Below are positions 1 to 8,205 of a stretch of 64,000 bases of DNA, one piece after another. This stretch comes from Cyrtodaria siliqua (Eukaryota > Mollusca > Bivalvia > Adapedonta > Hiatellidae). The notes beneath the pieces are model-generated. The model saw only the letters and a list, made by a program, of their open reading frames with translations. It was not told the origin of the DNA and did no database searches. A program made the position numbers and the translations under genes. The stretch lies in the NCBI GenBank assembly GCA_037043455.1, contig JAWPHD010005563.1, forward strand, positions 38,501 through 102,500, read 5' to 3'. Positions within the stretch are counted from its first letter, which is position 1, and every line of letters begins with the position of its first letter.

Positions 1-151
1 AAACTCCAACATACTCTTGTTCAAGTATGTCAAGAACAAACTCTGTTTTGCCGCAGCCTGTCTGACCGCAGATAATGGCACTGTGTGGATATTTAGGATA
101 TTTAGTATCGTACTTCCTTGAATCTTCCATCTTCGAAATTGATTTGCGCAT
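1..151 (-). CDS. DNA-packaging ATPase of the Polinton-like element, N-terminus only (cut by window edge)
   Basis: Reading leftwards from an ATG at 149-151, an open frame of 50 codons runs to the window edge. It contains a textbook Walker A P-loop, GQTGCGKT, at about residues 30-37, preceded by a hydrophobic beta strand (SAIIC). A P-loop this close to the N-terminus, directly downstream of a capsid gene, is the pattern of the FtsK/HerA-type (A32-like) genome-packaging ATPases of Polintons and adintoviruses. It would drive DNA into the capsid. The start overlaps the 3' end of the capsid gene by about 50 bases in another frame. Walker B and the rest lie outside the window, so the exact family is inferred. 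A second in-frame ATG at 128-130 is an alternative start. Confidence 0.7.
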   Translation of the reverse strand, partial: MRKSISKMEDSRKYDTKYPKYPHSAIICGQTGCGKTEFVLDILEQEYVGV

Positions 152-1373
152 CTTGTATTATATATAGATAAATATTTAAAAGTTGATCTGCATCTGCTTT
201 TTTATTTATGAGTATCGATATACCGCCCCCACCGCCGCCCTCTATTCTTCTTCCACTGCCGTGTAATAAATTGTCATCACATGTTCTAAGGTCAAGCCAC
301 AAAGCATATGCTTTTGTTAGATAGGTCTCAAGAGAAACATGGGTAAAGTATAAGTCCCTCGCTACTACGTCTGTCTGTTTGTTTCTTTTCGACGTTAAGG
401 CAAAATATTTGTTGATTTCATCCCAATGCTGATATGCCCTCATGCCCTGACTATACAACTGATTTGGTACGCCCTCTATTGTCATTTCAACCTTTTCAAT
501 CATTGGGTTGTAAAAGGATTCCGTGTCTGTTCTTTCTGGGTCTTCAAACAGCATTAAAATACCTTTCATGCTCCGTGCTGGTGTATTAATGTCGATATTC
601 CAAAGGGTATCAGATTTGTTTACTATTATTTTTCTAAGTTGCAAGATACGATCATACATAAATGACATCTTACCATTGGTTTGCTGTCTTATTTGTCTGG
701 CTAATTTAACATCACTAACCGTATCAAATTCCAAGCAGATATTTTTTATTACATAAGATGCATCATCATCACTGCTTTTGATAACTTTGTTATACTCGTT
801 AAACGTTAATTCATATTCTAACCTATCACCAAGCCCCGCTTGATAAAATGCCATATGACTTTCTAACATTTCAAAGTCAAGTGGAATACAAAATCTATTT
901 CCATAAGCTGCTGCTAACGCTTCATCTCCGGTGTCTGAGGAAGCATCTCCCGCGCCAATTCTATGTTTTAGCATGTTTGCTTTACCCACACCTTGGTAAA
1001 CCATGTTTTTTCGTTCGCTAGGGCTTTTCCATAAATCTACATAACAATGATATATATCACTGTCATTTATTGACATGACTTCATTACCACTTATTCTGAT
1101 TGTCATTTTTTTCACAATTGTTCTACCCAGATTCTGGTATAGAGTAGCGTTGGCGTCTGTTCTGCTTTTAAGTTCTATTTCAAAGGTAAGACGAGCAGTA
1201 CGTGGAACTATCACATCATTAGTACTTAGATTGGGAAATCTCACAAGCAGTCGCTGGGTTTGGTCTATCGTTGAAGGGTTGTTAGTAACAACTACACTTG
1301 TGCGGATGCCCTTGGCACCATGAGGTTCTCTGAGTTTTCTATGAGGATTGAGTTTACTTCCGTAAGCTGACAT
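102..1373 (-). CDS. Probable major capsid protein (double jelly-roll type) of Polinton-like element, copy 1
   Basis: An intact 423-residue frame starts at an ATG preceded by an A-rich leader and ends inside the ATPase N-terminus. The sequence is beta-rich, with no signal peptide or membrane segment. Recognisable blocks are an N-terminal SAYGSKLNPHRKLREP segment, a strand-rich core (VRFPNLSTNDVIVP, then KKMTIRISGNEV) and a mid-protein block (PLDFEMLESHMAFY, GLGDRLEYELTF near residues 170-190) of the kind found at the junction of tandem jelly rolls. A glycine run (GGGGGG) sits near residue 380. I recognise this as a family that is multi-copy in marine invertebrate genomes. Capsid identity is inferred from length, beta content and its position between a packaging ATPase and a penton-like gene. 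A decayed homologue is at 39231-40388. Confidence 0.65.
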   Translation of the reverse strand: MSAYGSKLNPHRKLREPHGAKGIRTSVVVTNNPSTIDQTQRLLVRFPNLSTNDVIVPRTARLTFEIELKSRTDANATLYQNLGRTIVKKMTIRISGNEVMSINDSDIYHCYVDLWKSPSERKNMVYQGVGKANMLKHRIGAGDASSDTGDEALAAAYGNRFCIPLDFEMLESHMAFYQAGLGDRLEYELTFNEYNKVIKSSDDDASYVIKNICLEFDTVSDVKLARQIRQQTNGKMSFMYDRILQLRKIIVNKSDTLWNIDINTPARSMKGILMLFEDPERTDTESFYNPMIEKVEMTIEGVPNQLYSQGMRAYQHWDEINKYFALTSKRNKQTDVVARDLYFTHVSLETYLTKAYALWLDLRTCDDNLLHGSGRRIEGGGGGGISILINKKADADQLLNIYLYIIQDAQINFEDGRFKEVRY

Positions 1374-1425
1374 GTTTTTAAATATACATATTTTTTTTTT
1401 CTTTTTTTTTTAATAAAAATAAACA
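1374..1425. promoter_or_regulatory. Bidirectional A/T promoter spacer between capsid and coiled-coil genes
   Basis: Only 52 bases separate the two divergent start codons. They are almost pure A/T, with a TATA-like stretch (AATATACATA) and long T/A runs that put A-rich leaders directly before both ATGs. It must hold both promoters. The same arrangement recurs in copy 2 between 39183 and 39231. Confidence 0.5.
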
Positions 1426-2763
1426 ATGGCTGAGTTTGACAATCCTACGTTTGATCCAGATGCTTATGCAGATGAATTACTTGATGAAGAATTTATACAA
1501 CCTGGCTTAGAATTCCAGAGACAAATTGTAAATGAAAAGAATCATATTAATCAGCTTCAAGGGGAAGATAAAATAAAAGAACAGCTCACACAAAAAAAGT
1601 GGTTAGTAGATCAATTTTTTACTGAAGTTAATGCTGAGATCAGCGGAATTGATTATAAAGATGATTTCAGAGCGGCTGAGGACGAAAACGGTAGAACAAT
1701 GTTATATGCAGTTCGGTTGGGGAAGGATGACGTCCCACTTACCTATTATAGGGGAAATAATCCAAACGAAGCAATCAAGTTTTATAAGCTGGACACTTTA
1801 GTTAGAAAACATGGTATTGACTTTGTGAAAAACACTTTAAAAATGTATGATTATTTAGTTCCACGTGAAAGAGTTGCTCGGGGTAGGGCAGAATTAGCAG
1901 CCTTGGCAAAAACAAGAGATACCATCGCTGCAGAGAATATACCATTGCAAACTTTTTCTACAACTGAAGATGTACAAAATACAGTAGATGCTGTAATTAC
2001 AATTGAGAGTAATTTGAGTAATACAATAGATGAAACTTATTCTAAAACACAACCAGAAGATCTAACACTGCGAGAGATACGAGGTTTAGATAAGAGATTG
2101 CAAAGCTTTCGAGGAGAACTTACTAATAATCTCTCAAAGCTTACTGAGCTTGATAAAGATATAGCAAAAGAAAAACAAAAATTAGAACAGGTGAGCACCC
2201 CCGGGCAGGAGGATGAGTTTCAACAAGAGCGTCTACGTGACAGAATAAAAAACTTGGAAGATGAAAAAAGTGCACGACTTGAAGCGGCGAGTGAAAACAA
2301 AGAAGCATTACGCAGTCAAATAAACAGGATAAAAGAAACTATAAATAAGGTGTTAAAAGAAGACACAACATTGTGTGAGAGAATCAAAACCTTGTTTAGG
2401 GAGCAAGGTATTACTATAGTTAGTGTTTTGACTGCGTTGGGTATGATTATTGGGGTATTAGTTGAGGCCATTATTCCCACAACGGGAGGGACTGCACCTG
2501 TTCCAACTCCAAAACCTGAACCATCAAGTGCCAAGCATTGGATAAAAAAACAACTAGGTAATCTTGGTAAACTTCTTGCTAACCTAGCTGGTAAAGCAGC
2601 AGCAGCTTTACCAGGAGTTATTGGTGCAATAGTATCATGGCTTTTATCTGCAACAGGTAATGTTATTAATTGGCTTGCTAACAATCTATGGGCTTTGCTT
2701 GCTGCCGCTGTTGGGTTGCTATATGTGGCAGCCAAAGAGTGGTTTAGTAAATCTCGTAGATAA
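1426..2763 (+). CDS. Coiled-coil protein with C-terminal membrane segments (virion-module protein), copy 1
   Basis: Intact 445-residue frame. The N-terminal 75 residues are acidic and helical. Residues about 80-155 form a compact mixed domain. Residues about 160-320 are long charged helices with heptad-like spacing (for example QRERLRDRIKNLEDEK-type blocks), a probable coiled coil. The C-terminus has a hydrophobic helix at about 330-352 (ITIVSVLTALGMIIGVLVEA), a short Pro/Thr linker, then Gly/Ala-rich and hydrophobic segments to residue 436 and a basic tail (KSRR). It overlaps the convergent gene at 2744-3049 by 20 bases tail to tail. The function is unknown; position in a virion module suggests a membrane-active or internal virion protein. 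The copy 2 homologue (37895-39183) keeps the C-terminal half but has a very different N-terminal half. Confidence 0.75.
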   Translation: MAEFDNPTFDPDAYADELLDEEFIQPGLEFQRQIVNEKNHINQLQGEDKIKEQLTQKKWLVDQFFTEVNAEISGIDYKDDFRAAEDENGRTMLYAVRLGKDDVPLTYYRGNNPNEAIKFYKLDTLVRKHGIDFVKNTLKMYDYLVPRERVARGRAELAALAKTRDTIAAENIPLQTFSTTEDVQNTVDAVITIESNLSNTIDETYSKTQPEDLTLREIRGLDKRLQSFRGELTNNLSKLTELDKDIAKEKQKLEQVSTPGQEDEFQQERLRDRIKNLEDEKSARLEAASENKEALRSQINRIKETINKVLKEDTTLCERIKTLFREQGITIVSVLTALGMIIGVLVEAIIPTTGGTAPVPTPKPEPSSAKHWIKKQLGNLGKLLANLAGKAAAALPGVIGAIVSWLLSATGNVINWLANNLWALLAAAVGLLYVAAKEWFSKSRR

Positions 2764-3049
2764 GTAATGCAGCAAGACCTAGTACTATAGTACCAACAAT
2801 TATGCTTGTTTTGTTATCTTCGTGTTCAATCGCTATTTTTTGTATTTCTGGTGGTTCCACAGTTTTATGTATTGATTTATCAGAATGTTCCGGTAAAAAT
2901 TTCTTTGTTGTTGTGCCTTGAAAAGGTTGAACACTTTTTGGTGGTACTGGTTTTACATTTACATCATTATTTAATACTAATGCTTGTGTATCGGTTGCTA
3001 TTACAATTTCATTATTGTAGTCTTGTATTGTTCCAATTCTCAACTCCAT
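2744..3049 (-). pseudogene. Detached tail-anchor portion of the conserved 3040-3990 protein (frameshifted 3' part)
   Basis: A 101-codon open segment encodes a Lys/Pro-rich linker and a C-terminal hydrophobic helix (SIIVGTIVLGLAALLIYEIY), a likely tail anchor. Its first Met (3047-3049) appears to be an internal residue, not a true start. In copy 2 the equivalent residues (37590-37898) follow the globular part without the shift seen here. The copies differ by a 13-base deletion in copy 1 near 3060, which puts this segment out of frame with the upstream gene. The deletion could be a disabling mutation or a true variant giving a soluble upstream protein. The segment ends 20 bases inside the convergent coiled-coil gene. 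Confidence 0.6.
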
Positions 3050-3990
3050 GTCACCCGGAGACTCCCATAGACAAAATTTACTTTACTTCTTGCATATTTT
3101 AGGGTGGTTTCATATCTTGAAATTTGACTGGGCAAGTCAATGGGGCTGTTTATTGCATCTTCTACATTAGCTAAAAATTGTTTCTGTGCATCAAATGCCG
3201 TTCCAGTTCCAAGTATATCTGTTTTTGTTTGGGATTGTGAGCCAAGGATTGCCCAGCAGTATGTTCTTATACTGTCATTGATGCGTTCTACTACTGCCCT
3301 TGTAAATCCAGATGAACAATCTAGTATAAAAGTAGACCAGCTGTTGTCAGCCTCAGATCCTTGGGCAATGTAATCAATGTGATATGTTTTATCACTCTCA
3401 TAGACTGTGAAACTCATCGTTTTGTTGTCGTATACAGTATTTTCCAAAGGATGATAACCAATATGTGTCCAGTAATTATAAATTGTTCCTAGACCATGAT
3501 TATAACTTTGTTTCTGTCTCCAGTCTGAATATAAGTCAACGTTAAACTCCTTGCATATTCTTTCGTACGCGTTTCGGTTATATGTGTTATTAAACGCATT
3601 CCAATTTGAGTCTTGCGGCATTGCTACACTCATCTCAAATAATATTCTTCTCACTTGGTAATAGACATGAAATCGAAATAACGAACCCACCAAGGCATCA
3701 GCTTTTAGATGGTTGTTAAAATCAATACCACATCCAGTGGTCGCGCACCACATGGCAAAATTCAACTGGTTCTGCCAAAATAACATCCAATCTGTCCCCC
3801 AGCGTTGGACTATAGCATCTGATTTGACGTATGGGAGTTTGTATTTTTCAAAGACATTGGGAAATGATGCTTTAAAGCCTTTACCGTTGGATGTAATGAT
3901 TATGTTTTGATTTATTATATCTATCACTTTCTTGCTGAAAGTACTTAAATAGTGAGCATCCGGGTTATATTTGAATTCTTTAGAAATCAT
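3040..3990 (-). CDS. Conserved virion-module protein of unknown function, prematurely ended by a frameshift, copy 1
   Basis: A 316-codon frame from an ATG at 3988-3990. It is aromatic-rich, with blocks WGTDWMLFWQNQLNFAMW, ATTGCGIDFNNHLKAD, NAFNNTYNRNAYERICKEFN and INDSIRTYCWAILGSQSQ. I recognise it as a family repeated in many marine invertebrate genomes and associated with the same capsid-type genes, but I know of no assigned function. The last six residues (from about 3058 down) come from a shifted frame, because 13 bases present in copy 2 are missing; the original product would be about 415 residues with a C-terminal membrane anchor (see 2744-3049). It is divergent from the 4016 gene with a 25-base spacer. 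It could be a minor capsid or membrane-associated virion protein; that is inference. Confidence 0.7.
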   Translation of the reverse strand: MISKEFKYNPDAHYLSTFSKKVIDIINQNIIITSNGKGFKASFPNVFEKYKLPYVKSDAIVQRWGTDWMLFWQNQLNFAMWCATTGCGIDFNNHLKADALVGSLFRFHVYYQVRRILFEMSVAMPQDSNWNAFNNTYNRNAYERICKEFNVDLYSDWRQKQSYNHGLGTIYNYWTHIGYHPLENTVYDNKTMSFTVYESDKTYHIDYIAQGSEADNSWSTFILDCSSGFTRAVVERINDSIRTYCWAILGSQSQTKTDILGTGTAFDAQKQFLANVEDAINSPIDLPSQISRYETTLKYARSKVNFVYGSLRVTWS

Positions 3991-4015
3991 TTTTATTTAT
4001 ATATATTAAAAAAAA
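3991..4015. promoter_or_regulatory. Divergent A/T promoter spacer
   Basis: Twenty-five bases between divergent ATGs, containing TATATATATT followed by a run of A that leads straight into the ATG at 4016; the complementary strand gives a TATATA-AAT-AAAA leader to the gene ending at 3040. The same TATA-plus-A-run layout appears before most genes of both element copies. Confidence 0.45.
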
Positions 4016-4663
4016 ATGTTTCATACCATTTCAAACATAGACAACTCTATTGACTTACAACAGTATATCGATAATAGAAATGGAGATAAGCGCGTTGGAT
4101 TGAAAAGTTTTACATACACTATTGGTTGGTTTAATGTTGATGGAGAAGTCATAAAGACAAGAAACCCAGATAAAATAGAACCTATACCAGGTGGACTCTA
4201 TAACTTTGAAGAGTTGGCAAAACATTTTAAATTGCTAAATGAAGATATTATCCTAACCATTTATACGCAAAGTGCTACAGCCATTTTAGATACGCCAATA
4301 GAGACACGAATGTCAACCCGTCTTTCAAATATGCTGGGATTCAAGGACAGAAGATGGATAAAAGGTGTTCGTGCTGGAGATTGTCCAATTGATTTAGCTC
4401 CTTATAAACAGCTCTATGTTCATCTGGAACAAATTAATACAAGTGGTAATTATTTCAATGGTGCACCAAGCACTGTTATAGGGGTTGTACCTGTAGTAAA
4501 TAAGCAGTATGGAGATATTGTATATACACCTTATTTTTATCCTGAATATCACCGTCTTTCGGGTGGTACAATTTCTGAATTAAAAATAAAAGTCAGAGAT
4601 GAGTATGGCAACAAGATAGATAATCACGGCTTGCCCATGAGTTGTGTTTTAGAAATTATTTAA
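4016..4663 (+). CDS. Probable penton/minor capsid protein (single jelly-roll) of Polinton-like element, copy 1
   Basis: Intact 215-residue frame with an A-run immediately before the ATG. The C-terminal half is most distinctive: a strand pattern with LYVHLEQINTSGNYF, GAPSTVIGVVPVV, FGDIV-like QYGDIVYT, HRLSGGTISELKIKVRDEYG and a final GLPMSCVLEII strand. The motif 'regular strand - D-x-x-G-x-x-I/L - terminal L-E-I' is typical of the single jelly-roll minor capsid (penton) proteins of Polintons and relatives, and the length (about 200) fits. It would occupy the capsid vertices. It is the first of three co-directional genes (4016, 4687, 5172) with spacers of about 20 bases. The copy 2 homologue is at 35977-36617, frameshifted. 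Confidence 0.6.
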   Translation: MFHTISNIDNSIDLQQYIDNRNGDKRVGLKSFTYTIGWFNVDGEVIKTRNPDKIEPIPGGLYNFEELAKHFKLLNEDIILTIYTQSATAILDTPIETRMSTRLSNMLGFKDRRWIKGVRAGDCPIDLAPYKQLYVHLEQINTSGNYFNGAPSTVIGVVPVVNKQYGDIVYTPYFYPEYHRLSGGTISELKIKVRDEYGNKIDNHGLPMSCVLEII

Positions 4664-4686
4664 AAAATTATATTATTATAAAAACG
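4664..4686 (+). promoter_or_regulatory. A/T leader before the 4687 gene
   Basis: Twenty-three bases, TATTATTATAAAAA just upstream of ATG. It decides the start at 4687 in preference to an upstream in-frame ATG at 4642, which lies inside the previous gene. Confidence 0.35.
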
Positions 4687-5154
4687 ATGAGTATATTTGG
4701 ACCTAAAAAAACAGAAGACTTAGAGGCTTTGATAAATGATGTTCAAAATTTATATAGGCGAGTTGTGCCTATTGTTAATCGAGTTGATACTCTTAAATAT
4801 GGGGTTATAACACTCTGCGCGGAGGCTAAGGGTCCAATTGCAATGAATAGAGTACTCTCATTTGGTAACGGTGGATCAGAAACAAATGTGGGGTATGTAA
4901 TGACACGCCGTGGTCGGATTATGGGAATAGGTTTAGCAAGTGACCGATTAGTTGGCGACGTCACTGTCATAGTTACTGTCGATGGTGTTGAACAACCCAA
5001 TTATGGTATAACGCTTCACACCACCCCACGCAAACACGATAACTTTGATAGTCCTTTAGAGATTGGTGCTGGTTCTGTTGTCAACTTTGTATGCAAGGTT
5101 GCTAACGCTACCGCTATAAATACGGTGGTGTCATTATTGATTGAATTAATTTAA
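4687..5154 (+). CDS. Small beta-rich virion-module protein, copy 1
   Basis: A 155-residue frame starting MSIFGPKK. A short helical N-terminus (residues 8-35) is followed by a beta-rich domain: GYVMTRRGRIMGIGLAS, a strand pair DVTVIVTVDGVEQ, then TTPRKHDNF and a final hydrophobic strand ending in SLLIELI. The layout resembles small trimeric jelly-roll heads (fibre or decoration proteins), but I do not recognise a named family, so the role is inference. No signal peptide or membrane helix. An earlier in-frame ATG at 4642 overlaps the penton gene and is rejected as start. The copy 2 remnant at 35655-35951 keeps the first residues and the GYVMTRRGRIMGIGLAS block. Confidence 0.65.
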   Translation: MSIFGPKKTEDLEALINDVQNLYRRVVPIVNRVDTLKYGVITLCAEAKGPIAMNRVLSFGNGGSETNVGYVMTRRGRIMGIGLASDRLVGDVTVIVTVDGVEQPNYGITLHTTPRKHDNFDSPLEIGAGSVVNFVCKVANATAINTVVSLLIELI

Positions 5155-5171
5155 TTTTTTCTTATTAAAAA
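5155..5171 (+). promoter_or_regulatory. A/T leader before the 5172 gene
   Basis: Seventeen bases, TTTTTTCTTATTAAAAA, run directly into the ATG; the same A-run-into-ATG layout as the neighbouring genes. Confidence 0.35.
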
Positions 5172-5735
5172 ATGAAACAACCGACAGCACCATTATATCC
5201 GGAGTTGTCAGAGGACGTACACAATTATAGATTACAAAAAATTTCTGAGATTGAACAAAAGTTCATTATAGAGCGAGAAACACGCAAGTCTCTTTATAAA
5301 AAATATAAACGTGGTATTAATATCACGGATGGAATTGACACTACCTTAATATCTGCAGGTGTTATTATGGCTGGGATTGGATTTGCTGTTCCAGTTTTGT
5401 TACCTTTAGAAATAGCAGCAATACTATGTGGAGCTACAGGTGTTTGTATTAATTTCATCAGACGCAAGCTTAATGTAAAAGCTCAAAAACATCATAAAAT
5501 AAAAACTTTGGCAGAGTCAAAGTTGAATAGTATAAAGCAGTTAATATCAAAAGCATTGAGTGATGCACAGATATCTGAGCAAGAGTTTAAGTTGATTTTG
5601 GATGAACTGGAGAGATACTATCATTTGAAAGAACAAAAGACACTTGAAATTAGCGAAGTTCAAAAAAAAGAACTAGTGGAGCAGGGAAGAAAGGAAGTAA
5701 TGGCAACCTTACAAAACAGTCTAAAAAGTGTGTGA
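5172..5735 (+). CDS. Small membrane protein with flanking helices, multi-copy invertebrate family (Polinton-associated), copy 1
   Basis: Intact 187-residue frame starting MKQPTAPLYPEL. The order is a Pro-rich head (1-15), a charged helix with KKYKRGIN (25-50), a strongly hydrophobic stretch of about 40 residues (ISAGVIMAGIGFAVPVLLPL then IAAILCGATGVCINF; one long or two short membrane segments, about 58-98), and a basic/acidic helical tail (100-187). I recognise the family as frequently repeated in cnidarian and mollusc genomes; its linkage here to capsid-type genes indicates it travels with this element. The function is unknown; a membrane-active virion protein is possible. It is the last convincing gene of copy 1, and copy 2 is truncated before reaching it. 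Confidence 0.75.
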   Translation: MKQPTAPLYPELSEDVHNYRLQKISEIEQKFIIERETRKSLYKKYKRGINITDGIDTTLISAGVIMAGIGFAVPVLLPLEIAAILCGATGVCINFIRRKLNVKAQKHHKIKTLAESKLNSIKQLISKALSDAQISEQEFKLILDELERYYHLKEQKTLEISEVQKKELVEQGRKEVMATLQNSLKSV

Positions 5736-5972
5736 TAAATTGTTTTAGTAATGTGTACGAGTATGATCCACCACCTTTGTATTCAACATAGCCCACCGGT
5801 CATCTCACTATAACTACAATATGTATTTTAAATCATTATTAAATTGTAACATTTTTCATGTTATAATTTATGCTGCAGCTGCAACTGCAAGGTCGTCGCG
5901 TGCATTTGCCTTAAATCGGTTAGTATACGGGCGGACAGCTCCGCCATTAAACATGTAATACAAGAGGTTAGT
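5736..5972. other. Short non-coding stretch downstream of the copy 1 gene block
   Basis: No open frame or repeat stands out. A mildly GC-richer patch at 5895-5945 contains GGGCGGACAGCTCCGCC, which could fold as a short stem. Confidence 0.3.
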
Positions 5973-6275
5973 ATGTGCACTCCCCATCCTATAATTACAG
6001 ACGCTGACAACCTCGAATGCCCCAGGTGTAAAAAAACTCTTACGACAATAAACAGATTAGTCGCTCACACCAAAGGATGCGACGAACGAATTCAATGCGA
6101 CGAATGTGTCAAAACCTACGAGAACGAAGCCAAAGGATGCGACGAACGTCCCCAAAAAGAATTAGCGGCGCGTCCCAAAGACCACGCGTTCGAAAGATGC
6201 GACGCGAGAATTCAATGCGACGAATGCGAAAAAACTTACAAGAACGATTTATATACTCATTGTTTTATAACTTGA
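5973..6275 (+). CDS. Cys-rich zinc-finger-like small protein with internal repeats (tentative)
   Basis: A 100-codon frame from a genuine ATG. An N-terminal C2H2-like finger is visible (CPRCKKTLTTINRLVAHTKGC, residues about 17-37), then two Cys-pair units of the form CDERIQCDECxKTY at about 36-49 and 76-89. The DNA encoding the units is itself repeated (GGATGCGACGAACG-type blocks at 6075-6130 and 6200-6240), so the protein grew by local duplication. It lies beyond the virion block of copy 1 and could be an accessory regulatory gene of the element or an unrelated remnant. It lacks the A-run leader of the neighbouring genes, which lowers confidence. Confidence 0.4.
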   Translation: MCTPHPIITDADNLECPRCKKTLTTINRLVAHTKGCDERIQCDECVKTYENEAKGCDERPQKELAARPKDHAFERCDARIQCDECEKTYKNDLYTHCFIT

Positions 6276-6341
6276 TTATTTTTTCTTCAACCGATTCAAT
6301 TTTTTTATCGTGGTGTAGCTGGTCCACTCGCCATCATGTGA

Positions 6342-6584
6342 TTAAACCTGAATACATCTAAATCTTATGCACTCAGCATTATAATTAAAATTTCCAATAA
6401 ATTTATCCACTATTCTGACTAAAACTCTACAACCAGCACAAATTTTATTTTTTGCTCTTGAACCTTTTTTATATCTTGAGCATGGCAATACACGACAATC
6501 AACACAAATTTTACTTTTTGCATATGTACCTTTTTTACATATTGAGCATGGTAATACTTGACTTTTCAATAGATACTTATGCAA
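6342..6584 (-). pseudogene. Cys-rich two-repeat reading frame (tentative remnant)
   Basis: An open frame with two roughly 30-residue repeats, each with a Cys pair, a basic patch and a second Cys pair (LPCSICKKGTYAKSKICVDC and LPCSRYKKGSRAKNKICAGC), resembling small zinc ribbons. The second unit has lost one Cys (R-Y for I-C). The frame begins at TTG, not ATG, so either the start is lost or it is an exon or remnant. It is convergent with the Cys-rich frame at 5973-6275. I do not recognise it. Confidence 0.3.
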
Positions 6585-6689
6585 ACTGCAATAATTAGAA
6601 TTTTTTATAGTCTTATTTTTACATGGATTGTGTAATCTAATTTTAATAAATTTGCAAACATTGTTTTTTTTTTGATAATTGATTTCCGT

Positions 6690-7135
6690 TATTATTTTTT
6701 TTGTATTATATATTTCCTTAATACTTTATAGCGAGATGGTGGGTGACCCCCCTTCAATTCCCCAATGGGCCAGAAACCTCGCTGCTCATCGTTCGTCAAA
6801 ACCCCCAGGCTATGTATTTTTAGTCCATGGACAGGTGGACTATGTAGTTTGTCAACCTGGCGGGTAGGTAGGTTGACCATGTTATGGGGGTTTGATTCAG
6901 AACCCCGGCTATGTATTTTGCTATGGGCGACAATCGCGATTGGTCCTGGCGGGCGATTGGTCGGCAACGCGATGAATTTTTTTTTTGACAAATATTGACC
7001 ATGTTATGGTTTTTACCGTTTTTACCGTTTTTACCGTTTTTTACCGTTTTTAGCGTTTTTTAGCGTTTTTACCGTTTTTAGCGTTTTTTACCGTTTTTAG
7101 CGTTTTTTAGCGGATTTGGTCGGGAACTCTCAGAA
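6690..7135. repeat. GC-richer repeat block ending in a roughly 10-bp minisatellite; candidate end of element copy 1
   Basis: Between 6740 and 7000 the sequence is clearly GC-richer than its surroundings and has internal duplications: GGCTATGTATTTT occurs near 6809 and 6907, and TTGACCATGTTATGG occurs near 6872 and 6986. It is followed by about a dozen copies of CCGTTTTTA/GCGTTTTTTA between 7010 and 7115. Short tandem repeats inside terminal inverted repeats are usual in Polintons, so this may be the right terminal repeat of copy 1. Without the left end this is only a suggestion. Confidence 0.4.
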
Positions 7136-8200
7136 ACCCTATATATCATAACGTCGCGCCACGACAATGGGTAATGATTGGGCGGTCCCTGGTTAAAGCT
7201 TCACACACGAAACAATTTCGTTTGAATGTCTTAAACCACACACGTCCCCAGCCTCGTTCGTCAGATGCGGACGTAAACCGGACTGTTCCGTTTATCCCTC
7301 TTGAACACGTTAAAGAACGATAAGAATGCACTATCCGTTAGCAAGAATTTCCGGATGCGTATATACTATAATGTACCCTCTACCTAACCAGTACTGCGTG
7401 GATGAGCCATTAAGCACTGCATTTGCGAAACGCATACTATATACGTAAATAACATTAGAAATAAGATCGCAGTAATGATTTTCGGTTTTTATTTGTTTTA
7501 ATTTTATATTTCATTTTATATTTAATAAAAACTACTGATATCTATGGAAAAGACAGCATATATGACTATTGCTTTTACAATTTTGTTAGACCGTAAACTA
7601 TGGGGAAAATGCCATGCGTGTTTTAAAAATAAAATAACATACGTGGGATGTCTGCTCATTAGTATTAAAGGAACAACTGTCTTTTTTATTGTAACATTTC
7701 AGTCTGTTGAACGACGAGTCATTGTCGGAACTGGCGTTTCATCACGATGAATGGAGTGATAACGTAATCAATCAAACGTGGGTTCCGAGGATGACGATGA
7801 GTATGCTTGTCAACGTCAAGAATATATTTTGCTGAACTATCAAGAGTCAACGCGGTACTCATTGTGATTTCTGGAGATATGATATAATTGAAATAACAAA
7901 CACGTATTCAACTGCCTCGAATGCCACCACCTTAGAAAATCTATGACTAGAACGTGTCACAGACCGAGGTTACATTATCGCTTAATCTACAAAACAACTT
8001 GTGTTAACATTTTAAATGCAAATCTCTCCCTACCAAACATTTCCTTCTTCTCGATGTGTTGGTGCTTAATCAACATATCTGAATGCTTTAAATTAATTTG
8101 TAGTATCACATGTAAGAAAACTAGAGATTTGTAATTTTTTTTCAAACAAATTATCTAACCTATGCTGAACGAGTTAGGATAAATTAAAATGAAAAACAAA
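7136..8200. other. Non-coding stretch
   Basis: Only short shadow frames. I see no RNA gene, element boundary or convincing exon. Confidence 0.3.
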
Positions 8201-8205
8201 TATCG

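Noticed and set aside
523..1323. Plus-strand frames opposite the capsid gene
   Set aside because: Antisense shadows of the intact 423-codon gene.
2316..2735. 139-codon minus-strand frame
   Set aside because: Antisense shadow of the coiled-coil gene; no leader or homologue in copy 2.
6692..6998. Overlapping frames of 60-99 codons on both strands
   Set aside because: They arise in the GC-richer duplicated block; none has a leader, a domain or a homologue in copy 2.
7010..7125. Possible CRISPR-like array
   Set aside because: Units are about 10 bases with no spacers, and the context is eukaryotic.
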